A stretch of 23,489 nt of DNA, taken from contig CAICTM010001741.1 of the NCBI GenBank assembly GCA_903772945.1, positions 1 through 23,489 on the forward strand. Direction: 5' to 3'. The notes beneath the pieces were generated by a model, which searched no databases, was not told the DNA's origin, and worked only from the letters and a program-made list of their open reading frames with translations. The DNA is from Seminavis robusta. Lineage: Eukaryota > Bacillariophyta > Bacillariophyceae > Naviculales > Naviculaceae. A program made the position numbers and the translations under genes. This document shows positions 9,929-18,869 of the stretch, piece after piece. Within the stretch, counting starts at the first letter, position 1. The number at the start of each line of letters is the position of its first letter.

Positions 9929-10589
9929 ATGCATGAATCGACAAGCAGTCTCTATGTTCCAACAGAACTCACACCACAACAACAAGGAATCGATCACCCC
10001 ATGCAAATGTATGGCTATCTGGTAAGTGCGATCTGGAAGCTACTGATTTACAGTGTCTCCTTTTCTTCAAAGCCTCACCGATTCCCACCCCCTCTCTCTC
10101 CCACAGTGGAAGCTTGACAAGATTAAAGGGTGGAAGCGAAGGTTTTTCGCCCTCTACGGGGAGGGCGGAGTGTATCAGATGACGTACAGCGACGGCCCCA
10201 AGGAACGAGTCAAGGGAACCATCTCCAACATCACAATGGGCGTGTCGACGGTGGCGGAAACCAACAAGTCCATCAAGAAGCCATTTTCTTTTGTTTTGCA
10301 CGTGGATCCTTTGCGGCACGGTGCTCCTGTGCTGTATTTGGTAGGTTACGCTGGCATCAACGACTTGCGGTGCGTGTGCTCGTGTTCGCAGAACTACTCG
10401 GACGACAAGTGCCCAAAGGCAGGCTCGTTCGCCACTGCAGGAAGTAACGTACATGTACATGTACCGGTAGTAGGAGTAGCGGGAAGTCGGAGGGGGGTCT
10501 CATCTCACATCTCGCGCTCTTCTGGGAGCCAACGTCCGCGCCAAGGGTACCCACAGCACAAGCAAGGTACATTATTTACTGCTACTTGA
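9929..10589 (+). pseudogene. Small PH-domain gene with an apparent one-base frameshift
   Basis: Exon 1 (9929-10021) ends MQMYGYL. An 85-bp intron follows (10022-10106, GTAAGT...CCCACAG), and exon 2 begins WKLDKIKGWKRRFFALYG. The spliced reading is a classic pleckstrin homology domain: a G-Y-L-W-K start, KGWKRRFFAL strand, SDGPKERVKGTI, then KPFSFVLHV and VLYLVGYAGINDLR. PH domains usually bind phosphoinositides or proteins at membranes. After DLR (about 10370) the frame loses its PH character and becomes Cys/Ser-rich up to the stop at 10587-10589. The neighbouring frame instead reads VLVFAELLGRQVPKG and stops at 10447. That looks like the missing C-terminal PH helix, so one base seems lost near 10371. 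A sequencing error is equally possible. In-frame sequence continues upstream to a TGA at 9854-9856, so the start or a further 5' exon is uncertain. Confidence 0.72.
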
Positions 10590-10852
10590 TAAGTCCAGTT
10601 AGATGAGTTTATGGCAGATATGGCTGTTGAGTCGACAGTTGATAGGTGAGCAAATTCGTGTTAGGAAACAGTGACATGTCAGGGCATAGCGGTGTTAATG
10701 CCAATGGGGCAAAAATGGGATCGTATACTGGACTCAGGTCATCCTGACGCGGTGTAATAAAAGCGACCCCAGCCATCATTGCCTCCCACCACCAGCATAG
10801 CACACCACCACCACCACAAAAGACAGGTTCAGACCCGGTACATAAAAGAAGC
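10590..10852. repeat. Short intergenic spacer with a (CCA)n tract
   Basis: No gene is seen. The plus strand has CCACCACCA runs between about 10787 and 10817, just beyond the stop codon of the minus-strand membrane protein, so probably in its 3' untranslated region. Confidence 0.6.
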
Positions 10853-11260
10853 TCAATCCTTCTTGGTTCTTGCTTTGGATATCCAATAGGCAACAGCCAC
10901 TACCCAGATGACAACTCCTGCAATTTGATGGCCTTTTTTGACTTTGGGAAACAGCGCAACTTCGTCGTAGACATACAGCGCATCCGTGATCATGTTCAGA
11001 ACTGAAAAGCACGCAAAGCATGCCAGTAGAAAGCCAATTTCTCCAATATACAATAGATAGGCGGATAACGTGCATCCAAAGAGCAAGAGATTGGATCGCA
11101 AGGAATACTGCCACATCACTTCGTCTATCAGTGAATCTGTCAATAGAGGTTGGAAGCGACCAGGAGATGATGCATGATCAAATCGGAACCATGCTGCCGT
11201 GCCCAACAAAAAGACAACATTGAGAGCGAGAAAGATGGAAAGCAGAGTGTCGGAGAGCAT
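10853..11260 (-). CDS. Small four-helix membrane protein of unknown family
   Basis: A 135-codon frame on the minus strand. The first true ATG is at 11260-11258, starting MLSDTLLSIFLALNVVFLLG. Four hydrophobic segments are visible: about residues 3-23, 53-71, 73-93 and 111-128. A polar loop after the first (FDHASSPGRFQPLLTDSLIDE) and a Lys/Arg-rich end (SKARTKKD) suggest a cytosolic C-terminus. The family was not recognised and no catalytic motif is visible. It is transcribed away from the LtrA-family gene, sharing an upstream region of about 300-400 bp. The hydropathy pattern supports a real gene despite its size. Confidence 0.6.
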   Translation of the reverse strand: MLSDTLLSIFLALNVVFLLGTAAWFRFDHASSPGRFQPLLTDSLIDEVMWQYSLRSNLLLFGCTLSAYLLYIGEIGFLLACFACFSVLNMITDALYVYDEVALFPKVKKGHQIAGVVIWVVAVAYWISKARTKKD

Positions 11261-11553
11261 TGTTTGTGCAGCTCGCAATCATCCAAGGAAAACAAGGCTG
11301 CTGAAAGCGTGAAATTGAAAATGTGAGCCAATCCTCGCAACTTGGTGTCTCGTGGCTGAGTCGTGGTGATTTGGACGGCAAGTGAAGATTTAACGCCCAG
11401 AAAGATTTCTTGAAATGGATCTTTTTCGTCCGTCCTTTGTCCAAACATATTTGCTTCATTTTTTCCAGCGGAGGTATCATTAATTATTTATTTATTTATC
11501 ATTTGCGTTGCATCAGCCGTTAGAAGCTGTCTTGCCATCATTCTGATGGTCTG
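11261..11553. promoter_or_regulatory. Shared upstream region of two divergent membrane-protein genes
   Basis: About 290 bp separate the minus-strand four-helix protein from the first candidate ATG of the LtrA-family gene. It includes an AT-rich TTTATTTATTTATC tract at about 11485-11500. This is inferred to hold both promoters from position and composition only. Confidence 0.35.
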
Positions 11554-13414
11554 ATGTGTGGTTGCTGTTGCTGTCCTTTTGTAGTGATTGCACTCTACGT
11601 GGCCATTCGAAAGCATTTACTGTCTCGTGGTGAAGAGCAGCAAGAAGAAACTACAGCGATGACTGCCGAAGAAGAGACTCCTGGAGAGCAAAGCCATCTC
11701 TTGAAACACAGTGCAAGCAGCCCTGTTTCAGCCCATAGTGCGGGCAACAGCAGCCATGGTAGCATCCGCCGTTTGGAAGAGAAGGTTCCTTTGTATGCCA
11801 ATCCCAAGCAGAGGCAGCGATGGGATGATGTGCAAATGCTGTAAGTGCATTGTGATAGCTGCATTTATGTGGTAGGTGGGTGTTGGATGTTGGGTATCTT
11901 TGCAAATTGCAAACTGATCCGTCTCCTGGTGCCGTAACGTTCAATGGATTGACATGCCTAGCCCGCATGTAAACTGGGGAGACCTGTACTTTGATTTGTT
12001 CTATGTGGCAGCTGCCTATCAACTCAGCCACGCCTTCAAAGACTGCCCAACCTGGGAAGGAGTGCTGTACTTTTGCTCCTCCTACCTACCCATATTGCTC
12101 ATCTGGAACGAGAAATTGGTATATGATGCTCGATTTTGTCCCGATGATAATCTCTTTCATCGATCCCTGGAAGTTATCCATTTGTGCGTCGTGGGGCTCA
12201 TCGTATCGTGCATTCAGCCAGCAGAAATCATGAAGGATACCGCCAACAATCCCACCATGACAATCTTCACAGGAGCCTACTTGGTAAACAATGTTCTACA
12301 AGCGTGGGTCCTTTGGGATTTGCGTCGCAACGTCATTGGTGGCCCCGAAGCCAAAGCCTGTGCTCTACATGAGCTATATCGAAAACAAGTTGGAGCCATC
12401 TTGACAGCTGTAGCCTTCATCATTTCTGCCAAGGACTATTACTTTACAGTGACCAATGAGCAAAAAGCAGCGAGCTACGCAGAGGAAGAAGAAGAGGGCA
12501 ACTATTTGCCAGCCTGCTTGCTCGTTCTCGGCTTCGTGACAGAAAATATGTTCTTTCCGATGCTGCACCAGACTTACATAATTCGACGGGGCATTTCACA
12601 CAAAGAGGTGTATGTGCCCATCAACCTCGAGTTTACAATTCACAGGATTGGAGAATGGGTCATGCTGATGCTAGGAGAATCTGTCTTGAGCATTCTGACC
12701 ATTCCACAATCCAAATCGACAACTACCTTTTCTTATTCTGTGGCTTTCTTCGCCGGCATTCTGACTGTGACCATGTTCCAGTATCTGTTCTTTCGAACCC
12801 AACCAGCCGAAGCCAAGGATCATGCCATGCGACGCAGCCAAAGTGGTGGATACATGTACTTTTACTCCCACATGTTTTACTCTGCGTCTCTGATATTGGT
12901 GGGTTGTTCCTACAAAATGATGCTGTCAGAGCAAGAAATGCTAGACCAAGCAGAAGAAGAACAAGTGGACTACGACATTAGGGAACGCATCGCTTTGGTC
13001 TATGCCTGGGCACAGTTTGGTTGCTTCATTGCTCTTGATCTTGTCACCATGAGCCATCGTGGGGTGAAGGCAAACTTTCGCCGTTTCCTTGTTGAACACA
13101 ATGACGGAGTGGCGAGATGGGCTAAGGTCCCTCTCATGATCTGCATGTTGGATATAGTGTTGATTGTCTTGACCCTCAATCTGCGCCGTGTTCATGACTT
13201 GACCATGCTGTCTCTGGCAGGATGTTTGCTGGTCTTTGGCCAAGTGATACTCCGCACTATTGGACTCAAGTACTTCCCTGTGACCATTGATCAAATGCAA
13301 CGAGCCATTCATCCGGACGACTATTGCAGTCTTGGCAGTGGAGGCAAGGACGGCGAAGACCACCGACGATGGCCCAATGTTACTGAGCCAACTTCGGCTC
13401 CCTCTCACAAATAG
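11554..13414 (+). CDS. LtrA-family (low temperature requirement A) membrane protein, two exons
   Basis: Exon 1 ends at 11840 (WDDVQML). A 121-bp intron (11841-11961, GTAAGT...CCTAG) joins it in frame to exon 2 (11962-13414), giving the junction VQML-PHVNWGDLYFDLFYVAA. That N-terminal W.[DE]L.FDL.[FY]VAA block is the signature of the LtrA family, and HRIGEWVMLMLGESVLSIL in the middle is a second family block. About eight or more hydrophobic segments follow. The protein is 579 residues from the ATG at 11554, or 544 from the ATG at 11659 (MTAEEETPGE). The first start gives an odd MCGCCCCPF tip, and TGTCCTTTTGTAG at 11573-11585 looks like a splice acceptor, so an earlier exon is possible. The family is named after a Listeria gene linked to growth in the cold; its transport role is not established. 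The acidic loop AEEEEEGN lies between membrane segments. Confidence 0.85.
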
Positions 13415-13564
13415 GAGGGCCCATTGATTGGTTTTCTTGTTAATGTAGCTGTAATCATATTAGTGTTGTACCGGTGTTGATAAATACGCTCCATTCTAGA
13501 TTAAAGCCCAATAATCGCTAGACTTGTTCATCGCTTGTAAATTGCACTTACTGTCAGACTTGTC

Positions 13565-14521
13565 TTACAACTCCAGCTCAAAGATACCGTCGTCACAATA
13601 GACGTCTGCTTGCTCTCGTGCAGCTTGGTTCAGCTCGGTGCCTCCAAACTCATCTTGGTAGCTTCCCACCATCTTGCACTCACGGACACTACAGTCGTTC
13701 GGTGGTTCCACTTCACCCATAACCACGCCTCGCTCCTGTCGGTGTTTCGCGATGAGACCATACAATCTCCAAGTGGCTCGGTCATAGCGCTCCTTGAGTG
13801 CCAAAAATTCCATAGCAGCAACACGGTCTTCAACATACTGTTGAGATTGGTAGACAGCCTTTGGAATTGCGATAGGTTTGGTCTTGTTTGTATTGGTACC
13901 ACTTGTATCGTCTACTAGAGCTTGTGGCTGGTAGGAGCTGTGAGCCAATTCCGGGGCGTATCCGTGCCACTGTTAGGAGTGCCGCTGGGTAGATTCGGTA
14001 GCGGCGGGCATGATGTTAGCGAACGACCAAGGTGTGATACCAACTCCTCTTCAGAGCCCCTCAGAACAGACAGATACAAGGGCTTGTCGTTCTTCGTAGC
14101 GGTGTTGATGGTGGCGCAAGGGGGTGCGGTCGCCGAACCAATGACATTATCCGTATCAACTCCTGTACCGCAGATTTTAAAAGTCAGGCCCGTAAGTATC
14201 AGCGGAGCGGTGTACAGGTGTGATATTGGTTGGCATCACCAGAGGAGATCAACAGGGGGACGATCCAGAGCGTCACTTACCACATTCACCATCTGATTTC
14301 TTCCGCATCTCGCATTTTTCTTCCTTTGCAATGGCAGCAATGGCTTTGGACACACTCGTGAAGCCGCAACGGCTACAGAGCCCTCCAGCAAAGACTGCCG
14401 TTGGAAATGCGCAGCCACAAAACGAAGATGTAAACTGCCAATGTTTCCAGCGTTGACCGACAACAGCAGGAACTCTTTGTCGGGCTTGGTGTGGTAGTAC
14501 CTGTGTCCTCAAATCAATCAT
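13565..14521 (-). CDS. Three-exon gene of unknown function with a PTAVFAGGxCxxC motif
   Basis: Proposed minus-strand exons are 14521-14281, 14162-14041 and 13969-13565, giving 255 residues. The introns are 118 bp (14280-14163, GTAAGT...GTACAG) and 71 bp (14040-13970, GTATCA...CTAACAG). Exon 1 has FCGCAFPTAVFAGGLCSRCG, whose CxC and CxxC pairs could bind zinc, then SVSKAIAAIAKEEKCEMRKK. Exon 2 is polar and low in complexity (VIGSATAPPCATINTATKN). Exon 3 has a helical part, YVEDRVAAMEFLALKERYDR followed by ATWRLYGLIAKHRQ, and ends in an acidic tail (DDGIFELEL). I do not recognise the family. A fragment of the same motif at 15071-15117 differs mainly at third codon positions, which supports this frame. 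The 5' end is uncertain, since an upstream exon is possible. Exon 3 alone lacks a usable early ATG, which favours the spliced model. Confidence 0.5.
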
Positions 14522-14670
14522 TGTCTGGGGTCCGAGGGTCGACCTCGATCGAGCTCAACGAATTGAATTCAATCAGCGAATACTAATTAAATACAATAAA
14601 TTATGGAATAAATTGGTGGTTGCCAGGGACTGGAGTTCGGAAAGCCAGCAAAGAGACCTGAACAAGCAGC

Positions 14671-15048
14671 ATGGGCTTTGGCTTCCATTATTTCTTCATG
14701 CCATATGCGCAGCAGCAGTGTCACCACACATCCAAGACGAAGCTTTTTGTCACGACGACAACAAGTATCAAAACGCAAGAAACATCCAACAAAGAAAGAG
14801 ACATGCAGAAAGTTTGGTATGTCGCCACAATGCTGAAGAAGTGCGTAAAGGATACCACTTCTTTCGATGACAAGGCACCAAATATGCTGCAGTATAGCAA
14901 GGCTTTGGAACAATTCCTGGGGCCAAGCATGGTGCAAGTGGGTTCAAAAAGCGATTGAGAGTGATCCTGGGTTGGAACAACAGATCATGGAGCGCTACGA
15001 AGAACTGGAGATCCCTTATTCTTTGATTGGGAAAATTCATTGAATATG
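14671..15048 (+). pseudogene. Possible frameshifted coding fragment
   Basis: One plus-strand frame reads MQKVWYVATMLKKCVKDTTS and KAPNMLQYSKALEQFLGPSM up to about 14934. The next frame continues as KAIESDPGLEQQIMERYEEL then EIPYSLIGKIH, stopping near 15048. Both pieces look like helical protein, and a single indel near 14935-14945 would join them. No family was recognised. It may be unrelated spurious sequence, since a 102-codon minus-strand frame covers the same DNA. Confidence 0.28.
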
Positions 15049-15070
15049 TAGCCCCGTCTAAAGATAGATT

Positions 15071-15117
15071 GTACATTTCGTACAGAACCCTCCAGCAAAG
15101 ACAGCCGTCGGAGAGTC
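15071..15117 (-). pseudogene. Fragment of the PTAVFAGGxCxxC motif
   Basis: The minus strand reads DSPTAVFAGGFCTKC, matching AFPTAVFAGGLCSRC in the gene at 13565-14521. Several of the nucleotide differences fall at third positions. A TGA lies in frame immediately upstream, so this is a scrap left by a duplication rather than a gene. Confidence 0.5.
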
Positions 15118-15714
15118 AAATCACGTTGATTCTCCTGGAATTCCCTTCACGATGGTTGACAAAATGTGGTGTCAAAATCGCCAAACCGTGTGAAAGGATA
15201 TTCGTTCATTGAGTGTGCATGTCTCATCATAGCAGCATTGTATAAACTACCAAAGCTAAAGTGTTTTTATGAAGTAAGCAGTTATCTGCCAATGCAATCG
15301 TCGTGGTAGAGCTAGTCTTTTGTGTCGCTAAACTTTCACCGGTGCCACCCATTCAGCTGCACTCATTCCAGGTAGTACTGTTCCTCACAAGCCCTCTCGT
15401 ATGAGTGTATGCACTGCAAGCTGCCTCACTTGAGCTTTTAACTGGTTGAATGTTCATATTTGGACCCCAAGGCACGTACCGGTATAATCATTTGTGGTCA
15501 GCTTGCAGTCATTTCTAACATGGCTGGGTGGTGATTCGAAGATTGTGCTCTGGTGCACTTGCCCTGTACTCCCCGGAGCAATCATCCATTAGCGACACCA
15601 CTTGGTGGGAGAGACGGATGAGATAGGAACATCGCTCAGGTTTCCATCAACGTTGCCAAGAATCGAATCGCGAAAGCTATAGTCAGGCAGTCATCCCAAA
15701 AAATCTCATGCAAG

Positions 15715-15736
15715 GCTCGGCAAGCTCGTGCCGAGC
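15715..15736. repeat. Hairpin with 8-bp arms
   Basis: GCTCGGCA (15715-15722) and TGCCGAGC (15729-15736) are perfect inverted arms around a 6-base loop, AGCTCG. No T-run follows and no gene ends here, so a terminator role is not indicated. Confidence 0.7.
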
Positions 15737-16452
15737 AGGGAAGTTGTTGTCTAAGCAATGCGAAGGATATAGTAGCTTGAAATACTCGTACGAACTCATT
15801 TAGCAGTCGGTGGTGCTGTAGTACGGTGGCTGGACAAAACCAGGTGCTGACTCGGAGATCATCCTGCTCCAGGTGCACCCGCAGGTTATACACAACTTCG
15901 ATGCTGAATTTTCAATCAGGTGACGAAGATTTCACGGGAAGTTACATTGCCGTACCAGTTCTCGCGGCGATTGTCCAAAGCGGACGTGTGGCTCGTCTGC
16001 TTGGTGGGATGGTGATGGTCTGTGTTGCTTGTACCAGGTACCGGTATGATATCGGGAAGGTCGTGGGAAATGGAAAAGAGCTCACAAATAAATACAAAAT
16101 GTGAGGATCTCAGAGGAACAATAATTGCGTCGAAACAGTCACTAGACATGACCAATTGTTTAATAAATCCGAAAGACAAGTAGAACAATAGAGAAATAAT
16201 AGGGTACTTCAACAATGAGCGAGTCACAATGTCATCATGTGGGTTTAACGGTACAGTGGAACTTCATGGATCGCTCATCGAGAGACTCTCCGGTACTTTC
16301 AAGATAATAACTTTCAACGAAACCTTCGTCGAACAGTTCATCTAGCTAGATCTACGAGCTGGTGTGACAGCTACGTTTTCAATGAAACTCCACACTGACA
16401 CGTACAAGCAAGACCAATCTATCAGAGCGGCTCGGTAAGAGCTCACAAATTG

Positions 16453-16530
16453 AAGCTCAAGCAAAACAAAAAGCAAAAACAAAGCAAACAAAAAGCAAAC
16501 ACAAAGCAAAAGCAAAAGCAAAAGCAAAAC
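16453..16530 (+). repeat. GCAAAA-rich tract upstream of the NAT gene
   Basis: An A-rich tract with recurring AGCAAAA/AAGCAAAC units lies about 50-125 bp before the ATG at 16578, probably in the promoter or 5' untranslated region. The last units are near-perfect 6-bp GCAAAA repeats. Confidence 0.8.
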
Positions 16531-16577
16531 CTTTCAGCGGACAATCTGTTTTTATTAACACCAAGCAACCAACTACA

Positions 16578-18540
16578 ATGATGGCACCAACTAAAGACAA
16601 CATTCATGAAGACGTCAACCATGTGGAAGATGCCAACAGCAACCTCAATGAAGGCATTGACACTGTGGAAGGGGGTGATGCCTCCTTCTGGAAAAGCCGT
16701 ATTGTTGGTGACTACGACTATGGCCGTCTCTGCATGCCCCGTTTCAATCCCTGGAAGAAGGAAAACCAGGAACCCCTGCCCGCATATGGGAAGGATTCTC
16801 GCCTTGCCTTTTTGGTTGCAATGTTCCTTGGATTCCAACATTCGCTTGCAGCTGTTGGAGGAACTGTTCTCCCAGGGATCTTGATCGGAATGCAAGATCC
16901 ATCTGGGCAGGCCGGATCTTACCTTGTTTCCTATGCGTAAGTTTGACCTACAGCCAGATTTGGATTCTGTGTCTGCAGTGCCATCAACAGCCTTCTAACC
17001 ATGTCATCTCCTTCAACTGCAGGCTCATTGCCAGTGGAATCTGCACCTTCATCCAGATTATGCACACACCTATCCCCAAAACAAACTATTTTCTTGGATC
17101 CGGTGTTCTTTGTGTGATTGCAACTTCCTTTGCATTTCTCCCCACTGCACAACAGGCAATTGAAATCCAGATGAAAGAGGGCAAGACATTTGATGAAGCC
17201 TATGGAGGTCTCTTGGGAGTTTTCATGGTGGGTGCAATCTTCCAGAGTGCCTTCTCCTTCATTCCTGGTAGATTCCTCCGTCGTATCTTCCCAGCCTGGC
17301 TTGCTGGGCTAGGAGTTTTCCTTATTGGTCTTTCTCTGGTTGGAGTTGGTGTGCAGCAGTGGGGTGGCGGTGGTCACTGCCTTGCAGGAGGTGACTGTGG
17401 TGTTGGGTATTCCAACTTGCCCTTTGGATCTGGAGAATACCTTGGCCTAGGATTCTTCGTCATGACTGTCATCATCATTATTGAACTATTTGGATCCCCC
17501 TTCATGAGGAGCTGTGGAATTGCCATCTCCATCCTACTTGGATACCTTGTGGCGTCGCTAACCTCTGATCGCAACGGAGATGCCTACACCAGCATGGAAG
17601 CTGTCAAGGAAGCCCCAGCAGTTCTCTTCCTCTGGACAAAGACTTTCCCCATTGGATTCTACGCCCCAGCTCTTCTGCCTACTCTTGTTGCATATGTTGT
17701 GTCTACTGTTGAGACCTATGGAGACACAACTGCAACAGCCGAGGCTTCTGGCATCAAGCCCAACAGCAAGGAGTTTGATGAAACTGTGCAAGGCGGCCTT
17801 CTTGCCGATGCTGTGAACTCTTTCCTCTCAGCCCTTGCCATGCTTCTCCCCAGCACTACCCTCTCCCAAAAGTAAGTAAACTCATGGGAGGTTTCCAGAA
17901 AGGCAACTCTTCAAATCAGATCACCTAACCAACCCTCTTTTCTGTTGATTGCAGCATTGGAATCATTTCGTTAACAAAAGTTGCCGCTCGTGATGCCGGT
18001 TTTGCTTGTGCAGCATGGATGTTCCTTTATGGAGTTTTTGGCAAGTTTGGAGCATTCTTCACAAGCATCCCTCTGCCTGTTCTTGGGGGCTGCTCCACAT
18101 TTCTGTTTGCCAACATTGCTGTTTCGGGAATCAAGGTTATGACCACCCATGGTATTGACCGCCGATCCCGCTTCATCATGGCAGTTTCTGGAGCTTTCGG
18201 TATTGGCACTATCATTGTCCCTCAATGGTTTGCCAGTGGAAACTTTTTGGATTGCCCAGCTATGGAAGATCCCTTTGCCCGTGGTGTCTGTGATGCTGTT
18301 GTGATCACGTTGAGTACTGGATATGCTGTTGGTTGCCTTTCAGCTCTTCTTTTGAACACAATTTTGCCAGCAGATGACGAAGAGGAAATCACTGAGGCAG
18401 AAGGTCACGATCTGCTTGGTAAGGCCACAAAATCGGTCGATGATGCTGAGTCAGCTGAACCAAGCAGTGATGAAAGTGAAGAACTTGCGGCAGTGGAACC
18501 TCAAGAAGGATACTACACTTATGAAGAATTCAGCGCCTAG
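16578..18540 (+). CDS. NAT/NCS2 nucleobase permease (xanthine/uracil/ascorbate family), three exons
   Basis: Exons 16578-16936, 17023-17871 and 17955-18540 encode 597 residues. The introns are 86 bp (16937-17022) and 83 bp (17872-17954), both GTAAGT to CAG. An acidic, soluble N-terminus of about 75 residues precedes the first membrane segment, which carries the family's Q-H pair (Q87, H88 in FLGFQHSLAAVGG). E350 in VETYGDTTATAEASG matches the substrate-binding acidic residue of transmembrane helix 8. The NAT signature QNxGxxxxT[RK] appears as QNIGIISLTK from residue 402. The C-terminus is acidic and cytosolic. The family imports purines, pyrimidines or ascorbate, usually with H+ or Na+; exact substrate cannot be read from sequence. 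Length is normal for eukaryotic members. The second intron splits the signature's Asn codon. The gene converges on the Cys-loop channel gene, with 329 bp between the stops. Confidence 0.93.
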
Positions 18541-18869
18541 CTGGCTAAGTTGACTATTGCAATTTTTGGTGGAAAGCTTGTGGCTCCCTTTTCCTATCCT
18601 CCGATTCCACCATCATTTTGATATTTGTTTGAAGAAAAGAAAGTAAAATTTTAAAAAGAATCAGTAAAGTATTGTGACCCCTGAAAAATCGCGGGATAGA
18701 CCTGAACACCAATCCGCCTAGCTCAAATAATTGCTGGTGGCGACCTCTTTCTTGTTGAAGCATCCGGAGCGGAAGCAGGTTGCATCACGACTACAACGGC
18801 AACATCGAATGTTGCTTCTTGACCCACTTCGTCGTCAACTGATGGCGGTTGTGTTTGGCTCCGCATTCC
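18541..18869. other. Spacer between two convergent genes
   Basis: It presumably holds the 3' untranslated regions and polyadenylation sites of the NAT gene and the Cys-loop channel gene. An AT-rich AAAGTAAAATTTTAAAAAG stretch lies near 18641-18660. No coding feature is supported. Confidence 0.5.

Larger units (their letters stand above)
14522..16577. other. 2-kb region with gene scraps and short hairpins
   Basis: No intact gene was found. It holds a possible decayed plus-strand frame (14671-15048), a second PTAVFAGG fragment (15071-15117, minus), a hairpin at 15715-15736, two TACCGGTA palindromes (15477-15484 and 16039-16046), and a GCAAAA-rich tract just upstream of the NAT gene. Open frames at 15636-15893 and 15826-16104 overlap on opposite strands and show no domain. 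Confidence 0.4.

Noticed and set aside
15636..16104. Overlapping open frames on both strands
   Set aside because: Neither shows a domain, membrane pattern or convincing start, and they occupy repeat-containing spacer.
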